A DNA stretch of 10,169 nucleotides from Bacteroidota bacterium (GCA_023411775.1 JAEYOL010000232.1:1-10169), one strand, 5' to 3'; positions 1 to 6,899 are shown, counted from the first letter of the stretch. Notes: a model not told the origin generated them from the letters alone. Made by a program: numbers and translations.

Positions 1-434
1 ATGTAAGCCAGCAGCGTGGATTTCTTAGTGCCGACGTCGAATACGTGACCCACAGCAGCAATCGCTTTTCTAACTCCGGAGAGTTTACTGATAATGGATA
101 TTACAAGGCTGTAAACGAGACTATGAAGGACTATTACAAGGGAACTTTCAATTTCAGATTGGGTGGTGAATTGAAATTTACTACCATCATGACCAGGCTG
201 GGATTTTCCTATTATGGTAATCCTTATTCAGATAAAGAGCTAAAGGGAAATAAAATGTTCCTTAGTGGCGGACTCGGTTACCGGCACGCGGGTATGTTTA
301 TCGACCTAACTTATATCCATGCCTTAAACAAAGATGTGAACTTCCCTTACCGTCTGCCCGACAAAGCCAATACGTTTGCTAATACAAAAGGCTCCGGAAG
401 TAATGTGATGCTAACTTTTGGGTTTAAGATCTAA
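1..434 (+). CDS. FadL/OmpP1-like outer-membrane protein, C-terminal part (5' end outside window)
   Basis: The reading frame is open from base 3, upstream of the first possible internal start (GTG at 45), so this is the 3' end of a longer gene; 143 residues are visible before the TAA at 432-434. The protein alternates polar and hydrophobic residues in strand-like stretches (GFLSADVEYV near the start, FNFRLGGELKF, MFLSGGLGYRHAGMFIDLTYIHAL) and ends in a short strand, MLTFGFKI, as the last strand of an outer-membrane beta-barrel does. The combination of a late SGGLGYR...FIDLTY strand with the DVNFPYRL loop resembles the C-terminus of Bacteroidota FadL/OmpP1/TodX-type transporters, which carry hydrophobic compounds across the outer membrane. 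That family call is from recall and rests on only part of the protein; another barrel family remains possible. It converges on the gene ending at 873. Confidence 0.6.
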   Translation, partial: VSQQRGFLSADVEYVTHSSNRFSNSGEFTDNGYYKAVNETMKDYYKGTFNFRLGGELKFTTIMTRLGFSYYGNPYSDKELKGNKMFLSGGLGYRHAGMFIDLTYIHALNKDVNFPYRLPDKANTFANTKGSGSNVMLTFGFKI

Positions 435-452
435 AAAGTCTTAACCCAACCC

Positions 453-488
453 GGCCTCTCCCCCAAAGCCTCTCCCAGGGAGAGGGGC
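453..488. repeat. CCTCTCC-type palindromic intergenic element
   Basis: Bases 469-485 form a perfect inverted repeat, CCTCTCCC, a central A, then GGGAGAGG. It is preceded by the 12-mer GGCCTCTCCCCC at 453-464. The same 12-mer recurs at 4521-4532, which marks this as an interspersed element. The hairpin starts 35 bases after the FadL-like stop codon and could stabilise or end that transcript, but no run of T follows it. Confidence 0.65.
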
Positions 489-525
489 TAGAACCCTCAA
501 GTATAAAACAACTTGCTTATCCAAA

Positions 526-560
526 AATCCAGTATCCAGTATCAAGTATCCAGAATCTTG
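526..560. repeat. Five tandem 7-bp repeats, consensus WATCMAG
   Basis: Five consecutive heptamers without a gap fill 526-560. The second and fourth (533-539, 547-553) are identical TATCCAG; the first (526-532), third (540-546) and fifth (554-560) differ by one to three bases. The exact 7-base step matches the heptad spacing seen in the GACT-type repeats elsewhere in the window, although the motif is different. Confidence 0.7.
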
Positions 561-576
561 GGTAGACGGCTCCCAA

Positions 577-876
577 CTGCATCATCGCGTCAGACGGGGA
601 CGTCAGACGCTGGTGACTCCGGCTTCTGACTATCCACTCATGACTCACGAATCACATCTGCATCATCGCGTCAGACGGGGACGTCAGACGCTGGTGACTC
701 CGGCTCCTGACTATCGACTCATGACTCACCAATCACATCTGCATCATTGCGTCAGACGGGGACGTCAGACGCTGGTGACTCCGGCTCCTGACTATCGACT
801 CCTGACTCACCAATCACATCTGCATCATCGCGTCAGACGGGGACGTCAGACGCTGGTGACTTCGACTCCCGACTAA
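577..876. repeat. 81-bp tandem repeat array, 3 full copies plus a partial copy
   Basis: Units begin at 577, 658, 739 and 820, each opening with CTGCATCAT, so the period is exactly 81. Copies 1 and 2 differ at 3 positions and copies 2 and 3 at 2 positions, which suggests recent duplication. Copy 4 is cut short after about 57 bases and runs into the stop codon of the minus-strand gene at 873-875. Each unit has two parts: a 24-base palindromic module (see the hairpin entry) and a stretch of 7-bp repeats of the ACTnnnG type with one 6-base slip. There are no spacers of differing sequence between repeats, so it is not a CRISPR array. Confidence 0.9.
587..610. repeat. Palindromic hairpin module of the 81-bp array (also at 668-691, 749-772, 830-853)
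   Basis: The module is GCGTC, A, GACG, GGGA, CGTC, A, GACGC. As RNA or single-stranded DNA it folds into a 5-bp stem, an A-A mismatch, a 4-bp stem and a GGGA loop, which fits the stable GNRA tetraloop class. Read differently, it is two direct copies of the 9-base palindrome CGTCAGACG separated by GGGA, as a dimeric protein would bind. All 24 bases are identical in all four copies, whereas the rest of the unit varies. A related palindrome occurs at 4708-4718. Confidence 0.8.
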
Positions 877-3401
877 TCATCCTCTCCTCCCCGCCTCTCA
901 TTCCTCCTGGTCAGGCTGAAATCTGCATCGCCGAATTTAAAGCTGAAAGTGATCCTGAAATTCCTGACATTCCATCGGCGGTATGAATCCTGGTAAAATG
1001 TTTCCGTATCATAGATGGTGCCCCAGCGTTGTGTATTAAAAAGGTCGTTGATCCCAAATGTGATGGTTGCCTTGTTATTCTTTAAGAAATCCTTGCGCAT
1101 GGCGAGGTCTACTTCGAATTCGGGTTTGCGCCGGCCCTGCGGTATCACTTCCTCGGATTCATATTCACCGTTGAGCTGGAAACTTAAGTTATTAAATATG
1201 GATTTTGACTTGGTGACAATTTTGTAGTCCGCAGTTAGCTGTGCTTCCCAGTTGAAACCATCGTTGCTAAGATCAAGACCTTTTACTTCTGCTTTCACAG
1301 TCCGGTACTGCAGGTTAAATGAAGGTGTGATATTGAAGTTGGGGCCCAGCTTATGCTGCAATACAAATTCAGCACCATAACGATTGGTGGTATTCGCGTT
1401 GATAAAAGTATTGAGAATGGCATTTGGGTCTACACCGGCATCAGCAAGATCGGCATATTGCGCGGCAGTAATAGTATCACTGTATTGAGTGATATCATCA
1501 GGGTTATTACGCAAATACAGCGATGTTAAAAAATTACCCCTGGGGTAGTCCTTACTATAATTCACCTCAAAGGAATTAATAAACTCCGGACGCAACTGTG
1601 GATTACCCTGGCGCAGGTTGACCGGGTCGTTGATATCTATAAACGGGTTGATCTGCCAGAAATTCGGACGACGGATCCTTCTTGAATAGTTCAACTGCAA
1701 CTGGTCTGTTTCGTTGAGTTGTTTTGTGATAAACAAACTGGGGAATAGCGCGTCCCAGATATTTTTGATATCTGCTGGATATTCATACCCAAATTTCAGC
1801 GCGCTGTCGATCAGTTCGCCGCGGAACCTTGAGTACTCAGCACGCAGTCCCAGCTGGTAGGATAAACTTTTACGCTTGGTGCTATAGGTAAAATAAGCCG
1901 CATTCACCATTTCGTTATACTTATAGTTATTGCTCAGCGGCAGCTTTGTTTCGGATATATTGTCGACAGAGAATGCATTGTAGAAACTCCTTGAATCATT
2001 GTGAAAGCTCCTGATGCCGGCTTCGATCTTGGACTCTTCACCAAATGGATGCGCATAGTCGGCCTGGAAGGTAATCTGATCGTTCTTTCCACTTCCTTCA
2101 TTGCGCACTCTTGAAGAAGGTCGATATACTGATCCGTCAGGGAATGAATAAGAGTTGAGAATAGTTGAATTTTCCCTGTTCTCACCGGAGTTATATGTGA
2201 CATCTGCCGTTAGCTCTCTTCCCAACTGGGGGAAACTGTGTTTGTAACTCAGCCTTGTACTTTTCCTGTCGAATTTGGAACGTGCCGAGGCACTACGATT
2301 CCCGAAATATTCCATTACCTCACTACTATTTAGGTATTGCTGGTCCTGGTTCTCTTCATTGGAAAATCTGCCAGTACCAAAATGTTGGGAAAGTGAAAGG
2401 GTATTGCGGTTGTCAATAAAATAATCTACGCCAAAACGCAGCGATCTGAAACGTCGCATCCGGTCGTTGACGGTGTTTTGGTTAAAATAATCCTGGACAA
2501 CGCCGTTAGACTTATTCTGTCTTTTTGTTTCGCCCCGGGCTTTGCCACCGGATTGGTTATAACCGCCGCTGGCGAAAATATTGAACTTGCCCTCACGCAT
2601 GTTGAGGTTAAGATTGCCATTGAGAATTTTGGGTGTACCCACTGAAACCGATGCGATACCGTTCAAACCGACTCTTTTATTTTTCTTTAGTACGATATTG
2701 AGTATGCCCCCTGAACTCGCAGCGTCATACTTGGCGGAAGGATTAGTGATCAGCTCGACCTTCTCAATATTTTCAGCAGGTATTTGGTCGAGGGTGAGTA
2801 TGGTAGGACGTCCGTCTATGAAAATCTGGGGTGAGCTGTTGCGTAATTCCACATTACCATCTATATCTACTTTCAGTGACGGGATATTTTTCATCACATC
2901 AATTGCGGTACCTCCCGTTGCAGTAAGACTCTTAGCTACATTATAAACCTTACGGTCGATACCGAGTTCCAGTACCGGTTTGTTAGAAACTACGGTCACC
3001 CCGCCCAGTTCCTGTACGTCTGCGGACAGTTCAATATTTCCAAGATCACGTTCACCTGAAAGACTGGCGCCGTTTTCAATGGTTTGTTCGAAAACCTGGT
3101 ATCCTATCGCGGAGATCACCAGCCTGAAACCAGGTTCGTCGGGCAGATTAGTAAAGCTAAAATCACCATTTGGCTTGGTCAGCATTCCGGTAACCAGGCT
3201 GTCGGACCCCTGCTTATAGACCTGGACAGATGCTGCTTCAATACCCTTACCTGAACTTTTGTCAACCAGTTTACCAAACAACCTGTTTGAATTTATTCTC
3301 ATACCAGGTATATCGGGGGTAGGTTGTTGCTCCCGTTCGATCTGCGCGTAAAGGGTTTGGACAAATAAATGCGTGACAAAAATTGTAAGGATAAATTTCA
3401 T
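873..3401 (-). CDS. TonB-receptor-like outer-membrane beta-barrel protein (OMP_b-brl_3 type)
   Basis: The preferred start is the ATG at 3399-3401, giving 842 residues. It opens directly with a signal peptide (basic MK, then ILTIFVTHLFVQTLYAQ, cleavage near residue 20). An upstream in-frame ATG at 3434 would put 11 extra residues before it. Next comes a carboxypeptidase-regulatory-like domain (about 37-115, LFGKLVDKSSGKGIEAASV to SAIGYQVFEQ). A plug-like domain follows (about 130-240), with IFIDGRPT and the closing NPSAKYDAASSGGILNIVLKK. The rest is a long beta-barrel rich in alternating aromatic residues. This order is standard for Bacteroidota outer-membrane receptors of the OMP_b-brl_3 group, which probably use TonB energy; the substrate is unknown. 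No SusD-like partner is beside it. The protein ends in a charged tail (RRNERRGGEDD), so the last strand is not at the extreme C-terminus. Its TAG stop lies in the end of the repeat array. Confidence 0.9.
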   Translation of the reverse strand: MKFILTIFVTHLFVQTLYAQIEREQQPTPDIPGMRINSNRLFGKLVDKSSGKGIEAASVQVYKQGSDSLVTGMLTKPNGDFSFTNLPDEPGFRLVISAIGYQVFEQTIENGASLSGERDLGNIELSADVQELGGVTVVSNKPVLELGIDRKVYNVAKSLTATGGTAIDVMKNIPSLKVDIDGNVELRNSSPQIFIDGRPTILTLDQIPAENIEKVELITNPSAKYDAASSGGILNIVLKKNKRVGLNGIASVSVGTPKILNGNLNLNMREGKFNIFASGGYNQSGGKARGETKRQNKSNGVVQDYFNQNTVNDRMRRFRSLRFGVDYFIDNRNTLSLSQHFGTGRFSNEENQDQQYLNSSEVMEYFGNRSASARSKFDRKSTRLSYKHSFPQLGRELTADVTYNSGENRENSTILNSYSFPDGSVYRPSSRVRNEGSGKNDQITFQADYAHPFGEESKIEAGIRSFHNDSRSFYNAFSVDNISETKLPLSNNYKYNEMVNAAYFTYSTKRKSLSYQLGLRAEYSRFRGELIDSALKFGYEYPADIKNIWDALFPSLFITKQLNETDQLQLNYSRRIRRPNFWQINPFIDINDPVNLRQGNPQLRPEFINSFEVNYSKDYPRGNFLTSLYLRNNPDDITQYSDTITAAQYADLADAGVDPNAILNTFINANTTNRYGAEFVLQHKLGPNFNITPSFNLQYRTVKAEVKGLDLSNDGFNWEAQLTADYKIVTKSKSIFNNLSFQLNGEYESEEVIPQGRRKPEFEVDLAMRKDFLKNNKATITFGINDLFNTQRWGTIYDTETFYQDSYRRWNVRNFRITFSFKFGDADFSLTRRNERRGGEDD

Positions 3402-3583
3402 GCTTTTTGTTTGAGACAACGGCAATGCCAGCATTGCTGTGTGCCGGTGGATAGGATTACAAAAATCTTGTTAAGCCAGATGGGCTCATGGTAGTTAAAA
3501 AGAGGCGTAAAGATATACAATAGCGCTCGAACCTGTATCCTCTTTCAATGAAATAATGCCAGTGATCAGAAAATGTTCACTAA
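3402..3583. other. Short intergenic region upstream of the receptor gene
   Basis: This 182-bp gap follows the miaA stop and precedes the receptor start, both on the minus strand. Two minus-strand boxes each match five of the six fixed bases of TAnnTTTG: GATTTTTG at 3460-3467 and TATCTTTA at 3508-3515. Neither has a TTTG box about 19 bases upstream, so no promoter can be named with confidence. No repeats of the kinds found in the other gaps are visible. Confidence 0.4.
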
Positions 3584-4492
3584 TTAAATTCTTTTTTCCA
3601 GGTGATCGATAACTATAGCAGCATCGGGTGAAAACCATTCAAACTCTTTATCCTTTTTAAACCATGTCATTTGACGCTTAGCATATTGCCGTGTATGAAT
3701 CTTTATTTCATCAACTGCTTTTTGCAAATCAATCTTTCCTTCCAGGTAATCAAAAAGCTCACTATATCCAACCGTTTGTAAGGCATTAAGATGTTTATAG
3801 CTTAACAAATTTTTCACTTCTTCAAGCAAACCTTTCTGCATCATCTGGTCAACTCTTGCACCTATTCTTTGCCTAAGTGTTTCCACAGGGAGTTCAAGAC
3901 CGATTTTAATAATCCCGAAATTTCTTGCCAGCTTTTTTCCCTTCCGGTATTCGAGTATAGACTTTCCGGTAGCTTCAATTACTTCAAGTGCTCTTAGCAT
4001 TCGCTGGGGATTCTTTGTTTCGCCCACACTAAAAAAACCGGGGTCCCTGCGCTTCAATTCATGTTGCAGCCATTCAAGGCCTTGTTGTTCGTATTGTTGT
4101 GTGATTGTTGACCGAATTTCTTTTGGCACTTCCGGTATTTCATCCAGCCCCTCACAAAATGCTTTAATATAAAGGCCGGTGCCTCCTGCCATCACCACAC
4201 AGTCTTTGTGTTGAAATATTTCCCCTGTTTTCTGCAAGGCATACTGCTCAAATGTGATGGCTGTTACCTCGTCTTGTACACTATGTGAAGCTATAAAATG
4301 ATGAGGAACTTCACGGAGTTCTTCAGCTGTGGGACGGGCAACGCCAATATTCATTTCCCGAAAACACTGGCGGCTGTCTGCCGAGATGATCTCAGTTTGA
4401 AAATGCCTGGCCACATCGATGGCTACGGCCGTCTTCCCAACAGCCGTCGGCCCTGCAATAATGATAACAGTTTTGTTGGAAAATTTTTTCAA
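3584..4492 (-). CDS. miaA: tRNA dimethylallyltransferase MiaA
   Basis: This enzyme transfers a dimethylallyl group to N6 of adenine 37 in tRNAs that read codons starting with U, giving i6A37. The 302-residue length is normal. Visible motifs are the P-loop GPTAVGKT (14-21), SADSRQ (37-42, with the catalytic aspartate of the family at 39), GGTGLY (103-108), RMLRALEVIEATGKS in the middle and the C-terminal TRQYAKRQMTWFK. The start is TTG (4490-4492). No ATG lies in frame between the upstream stop and the P-loop; the only other candidate is a CTG five codons further up. A GC-rich hairpin element (4521-4560) sits close upstream and would be in the mRNA leader if transcription starts above it. The gene follows the tsaC-cca cluster in the same direction but after a 361-bp repeat-filled gap, so it probably has its own promoter, which I could not identify. 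Confidence 0.96.
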   Translation of the reverse strand: MKKFSNKTVIIIAGPTAVGKTAVAIDVARHFQTEIISADSRQCFREMNIGVARPTAEELREVPHHFIASHSVQDEVTAITFEQYALQKTGEIFQHKDCVVMAGGTGLYIKAFCEGLDEIPEVPKEIRSTITQQYEQQGLEWLQHELKRRDPGFFSVGETKNPQRMLRALEVIEATGKSILEYRKGKKLARNFGIIKIGLELPVETLRQRIGARVDQMMQKGLLEEVKNLLSYKHLNALQTVGYSELFDYLEGKIDLQKAVDEIKIHTRQYAKRQMTWFKKDKEFEWFSPDAAIVIDHLEKRI

Positions 4493-4520
4493 GAAAAACA
4501 GATTTGGAGACTACTCAATA

Positions 4521-4577
4521 GGCCTCTCCCCCGCCTGCTCAAAGCTCCGGCGGGCAGGCCCCCCTCTCCTTGCGGAG
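4521..4577. repeat. Nested palindromic intergenic element
   Basis: The outer arms GGCCT (4521-4525) and AGGCC (4556-4560) pair, and inside them CCCGCC pairs with GGCGGG around a 13-base loop. An alternative pairing is GCCTGC with GCAGGC. The right flank continues into CCCCTCTCC and a small CTCC-TTGC-GGAG hairpin. The left 12-mer GGCCTCTCCCCC is the same as at 453-464, so this looks like a copy of that element interrupted by a GC-rich inverted repeat. It lies 29 bases upstream of the miaA start codon. Confidence 0.65.
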
Positions 4578-4653
4578 TGTCTTTTAGTATAAAGTATATC
4601 AGGAGATATTAAAAACATAATATTGAAAACCGGATTTGTCGCGAAGACTGAAC

Positions 4654-4688
4654 GACTACTAACTTCGAACTACTAACTACTAGCTAAG
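4654..4688. repeat. 7-bp tandem repeats, RACTnnn type
   Basis: Five consecutive heptamers occupy 4654-4688: GACTACT, then AACTTCG, two copies of AACTACT (4668-4681) and a degenerate last one. The step is exactly 7 bases throughout. The same heptamers AACTACT and AACTTCG recur in the run at 4787-4858. Confidence 0.75.
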
Positions 4689-4707
4689 AACAATAGCTTC
4701 ATTCCGC

Positions 4708-4718
4708 ACGTCAGACGT
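4708..4718. repeat. Isolated ACGTCAGACGT palindrome
   Basis: An 11-base palindrome with a central A contains the same CGTCAGACG core found eight times in the 81-bp array at 577-876. As in that array it is flanked by 7-bp repeats, which suggests a decayed or simpler version of the same composite repeat. Confidence 0.55.
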
Positions 4719-4786
4719 TACCAGAACAGAACCCTGAACAGTTAAAGTCTCATTGGAATCGGGGTATGAATGTACAACCCAACAAA

Positions 4787-4858
4787 GACTACTAACTACT
4801 GACTTCGAACTACTAACTTCGAACTACTAACTACTCCGACTCCCGACTACCGACTAAA
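4787..4858. repeat. Run of 7-bp tandem repeats ending over a stop codon
   Basis: Seven heptamers run without a gap from 4787 to 4835 (GACTACT, AACTACT, GACTTCG, AACTACT, AACTTCG and two more AACTACT). After a 2-base shift, three more follow (4838-4858: GACTCCC, GACTACC, GACTAAA). The last one contains CTA at 4854-4856, which is the TAG stop of the adjacent minus-strand gene. Confidence 0.85.
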
Positions 4859-5414
4859 CTTCCTCTTCGTCCGGGCTACTCTCCTCCTCCATTCCCAAAT
4901 CTTCGCCGTCTTCGTCTTTTTCAGCAAATCCGTCAACACCCTGGGTGAGATCGTACTTTTCTTCAACGTCGGCAAACTTTTCACCCAATAAGCCTTTGGT
5001 ACCATACTGGCTGGGCGCAATACCTTCAGCCCTTACCGCCGAAGGATAACTGATGCGTGAACTTTCTTCTTTTGATACATTGATCAGTTCAACCAGAAAT
5101 GTCCAGTTCTTGTTGAAATCGTACCAGTAGATGAATTTCTGGTTGGGATCTTTTATTTCAGAGCCGATCGTGGTTTCTTTCATGAGCAACGGTTCGGCCT
5201 TATATTCCTTGTCGTATTTCTCCAGGGTGATTTCTCTTCCGCGTTGCCAGTGGTCATTGCTACGGAAAAAAGTGGCTTTATGTTTATTATCAAACTCGTA
5301 TCCTTTCAGAATAGTTTCATGCAGGTCGAAAAACGTTTGTGTATGCCGGATCACCACATCACGGTAAACGCTTTCATCTTCTTCGTAGTAAACTCTGAAT
5401 TTTAAAATAGCCAT
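4854..5414 (-). CDS. Plasmid pRiA4b ORF-3-like protein with acidic C-terminal tail
   Basis: The 186-residue product resembles the pRiA4b ORF-3 family, also listed as 'IS1096 element passenger TnpR family', whose molecular function is not established. Residues 1-140 form the folded part: KFRVYYEEDESVYRDVVI, then TFFDLHETILKGYEFDNKH, then IGSEIKDPNQKFIYWYDFNKNWTF, a pattern I recall as conserved in Chitinophagaceae. The last 25 or so residues are almost all acidic or polar (EKDEDGEDLGMEEESSPDEEEV) and are probably disordered. There is no signal peptide or membrane segment, so it should be cytoplasmic. Its ATG lies 9 bases after the stop of the CCA enzyme, which argues for co-transcription with tsaC and cca. 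Despite the family name there is no transposase or insertion-sequence end nearby. The TAG stop falls inside the last 7-bp repeat of the downstream run. Confidence 0.8.
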   Translation of the reverse strand: MAILKFRVYYEEDESVYRDVVIRHTQTFFDLHETILKGYEFDNKHKATFFRSNDHWQRGREITLEKYDKEYKAEPLLMKETTIGSEIKDPNQKFIYWYDFNKNWTFLVELINVSKEESSRISYPSAVRAEGIAPSQYGTKGLLGEKFADVEEKYDLTQGVDGFAEKDEDGEDLGMEEESSPDEEEV

Positions 5415-5423
5415 ACGGCGAAT

Positions 5424-6899
5424 TTACGATTTCTTTATTTTTAAATCCATTTCCCTTCCTTTTTCGGCAAGGTATGTAAATGCTGCGTCATAAGTATTAT
5501 CGATCACGCCGTCGAGTATCGCATCTTTTAAGGCATTCTTTAATATGCCAACCGGTTTGGACGGTGGCAGATCAAACATTTCCATGATTTCGTCACCACT
5601 GATAGGCGGCTGCCAGGCGCGGATATGATCTTTTTCCTCCACTTCCCTGCAGCGTTGCCTGACCAATTGAAAATTTTCCTGGTATCTCTTCACTTTCTGC
5701 TTGTTCTTCGATGTAATATCCGCATCACAAAGCAACATCAGCGCTTCAAAATCCTCACCAGCGTCGAAAAGCAGTCGTCGTATTGCCGAGTCGGTAATAT
5801 TTTCTTTTGTAAGGCTGATCGGCCGCAAATGTAGTTCCACCATCTTACGCACAAAACGCATTTTCTCCGTCATGGGCAATTTAAACCTTGCGAAAATTTT
5901 AGGAACCATTCTGCCGCCTACTACCTCATGACCATGAAAGGTCCAGCCATGACCTTCTTCAAAACGTTTGGTTGCGGGTTTCGCAATATCATGTAGAATT
6001 GCCGCCCAGCGAAGCCAGAGATCGTTTGTGTTTTGCGATATATTGTCCAGCACCTGCAGGGTGTGATAGAAATTGTCCTTATGCCCGTGGCCGTCCTTGT
6101 ATTCTGCACCGGCAAGCTCCACCATCTGCGGAAAGATCAGGTGCAGCAAACCTGTTTTATAGAGAAGCTCGAAACCAATTGAAGGCCTGTCCGATAATAT
6201 GATCTTGTTCAACTCATCTGTGATCCGCTCCTGCGATACGATCCAGATGCGTTCCCTGTTCTCCCTTATCGCCTGCACCGTTTGGGGGTCGATCGTAAAA
6301 TTGAGTTGGGAGGCAAACCGTATCGCACGCATCATCCGTAGCGGATCATCACTAAAAGTCTGCGATGGCTCCAGCGGTGTTTTGATCAGTCTGTTTTTGA
6401 GATCCTTCACACCATCGAAGGGGTCCACCAGTTTGCCAAAATCATCTTTGTTTAAACTAATGGCCATAGCATTGATGGTGAAATCACGTCTTCTTTGATC
6501 ATCCTCCAGGGTCCCGGGTTCTACCGCTGGTTTTCGGGAATCAAAACGATAACTTTCTTTTCTTGCACCAACAAATTCTATATCGAATGGTATTGAAGTA
6601 ACATCTCCGCCCGGGTGACGATCATCACCAGGTTCAACTGCGAGCGGTACATTGATATGTGCGGTACCGAAATTTTTGAAAAAGCTGACTTTCGGCTGGG
6701 GGTCAAATAATTTTGCAACCGCTTTGGCGAGTTTAATACCGTCACCCACACAAACAATATCGGCATCATTGGTGGGTCGACCCATGATCTTGTCCCTTAC
6801 AAATCCACCTACCAGGTAGGTCTCCAATCCGAGCTGCAAGGCAGCTTCACCAATTGTTTGAAAAATGCGTAATTCCTGTTTTGTGCAATTAATCTCCAT
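5424..6899 (-). CDS. cca: CCA-adding tRNA nucleotidyltransferase with HD domain
   Basis: The enzyme adds or repairs the 3' CCA end of tRNA from CTP and ATP. With the ATG at 6897-6899 it has 491 residues. An upstream start at 7001 would add 34 unlike residues and overlap the preceding gene, so I reject it. The class II nucleotidyltransferase head shows LVGGFVRD (29-36), the metal-binding D45 and D47, RRDFTINAMA (137-146) and DDPLRMMRAIRFA (184-196). An HD hydrolase domain follows, with H279 and the HD pair H303-D304. Residues 85-104 (from PLAVEPGDD on) look like an insertion in the head domain, between the FGTAHINV and DIEFVGARKES segments that I recall as almost adjacent in relatives. A poly(A) polymerase of the same family is possible, but as the only visible member beside tRNA-modification genes a CCA role is favoured. 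A perfect TAnnTTTG box lies just before the start. Confidence 0.9.
   Translation of the reverse strand: MEINCTKQELRIFQTIGEAALQLGLETYLVGGFVRDKIMGRPTNDADIVCVGDGIKLAKAVAKLFDPQPKVSFFKNFGTAHINVPLAVEPGDDRHPGGDVTSIPFDIEFVGARKESYRFDSRKPAVEPGTLEDDQRRRDFTINAMAISLNKDDFGKLVDPFDGVKDLKNRLIKTPLEPSQTFSDDPLRMMRAIRFASQLNFTIDPQTVQAIRENRERIWIVSQERITDELNKIILSDRPSIGFELLYKTGLLHLIFPQMVELAGAEYKDGHGHKDNFYHTLQVLDNISQNTNDLWLRWAAILHDIAKPATKRFEEGHGWTFHGHEVVGGRMVPKIFARFKLPMTEKMRFVRKMVELHLRPISLTKENITDSAIRRLLFDAGEDFEALMLLCDADITSKNKQKVKRYQENFQLVRQRCREVEEKDHIRAWQPPISGDEIMEMFDLPPSKPVGILKNALKDAILDGVIDNTYDAAFTYLAEKGREMDLKIKKS

Larger units (their letters stand above)
435..872. other. 438-bp convergent intergenic region made mostly of repeats
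   Basis: This gap lies between the stop of the FadL-like gene (+) and the stop of the outer-membrane receptor gene (-), so it forms the 3' flank of both. It holds, in order, a CCTCTCCC-type palindrome (453-488), a run of 7-bp repeats (526-560) and an 81-bp tandem array (577-876). The array is open in one plus-strand frame from 613 to 876, but only because 81 is a multiple of three; I do not call it a gene. No T-tract terminator is visible, so the hairpins may serve as 3' ends for one or both transcripts (inference). Confidence 0.8.
4493..4853. other. 361-bp intergenic region filled with repeats
   Basis: The gap separates miaA from the acidic pRiA4b-like gene, both on the minus strand. Going up in coordinate it holds a nested palindromic element (4521-4577), 7-bp repeats (4654-4688), an 11-base palindrome ACGTCAGACGT (4708-4718), about 65 bases in which I recognise nothing, and a second 7-bp repeat run (4787-4858) that ends across the stop codon of the next gene. 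No coding frame is convincing. A weak minus-strand TATGTTTT box lies within about 4600-4620, but no matching upstream box supports it as the miaA promoter. Confidence 0.75.

Noticed and set aside
613..876. 87-residue open frame through the tandem array, encoding a repeated His/Arg-rich peptide
   Set aside because: It stays open only because the 81-bp period is a multiple of three. It has no ribosome site, the repeat is explained better by DNA-level palindromes and heptamers, and it runs into the end of the opposing gene.
577..876. CRISPR array
   Set aside because: The repeated unit is 81 bp with no unique spacers between copies, and there is no cas gene in the window.
4854..5414. Mobile element, suggested by the family label 'IS1096 passenger TnpR'
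   Set aside because: The label is historical. There is no transposase, no terminal inverted repeats and no target duplication, and the gene is embedded in a housekeeping operon.
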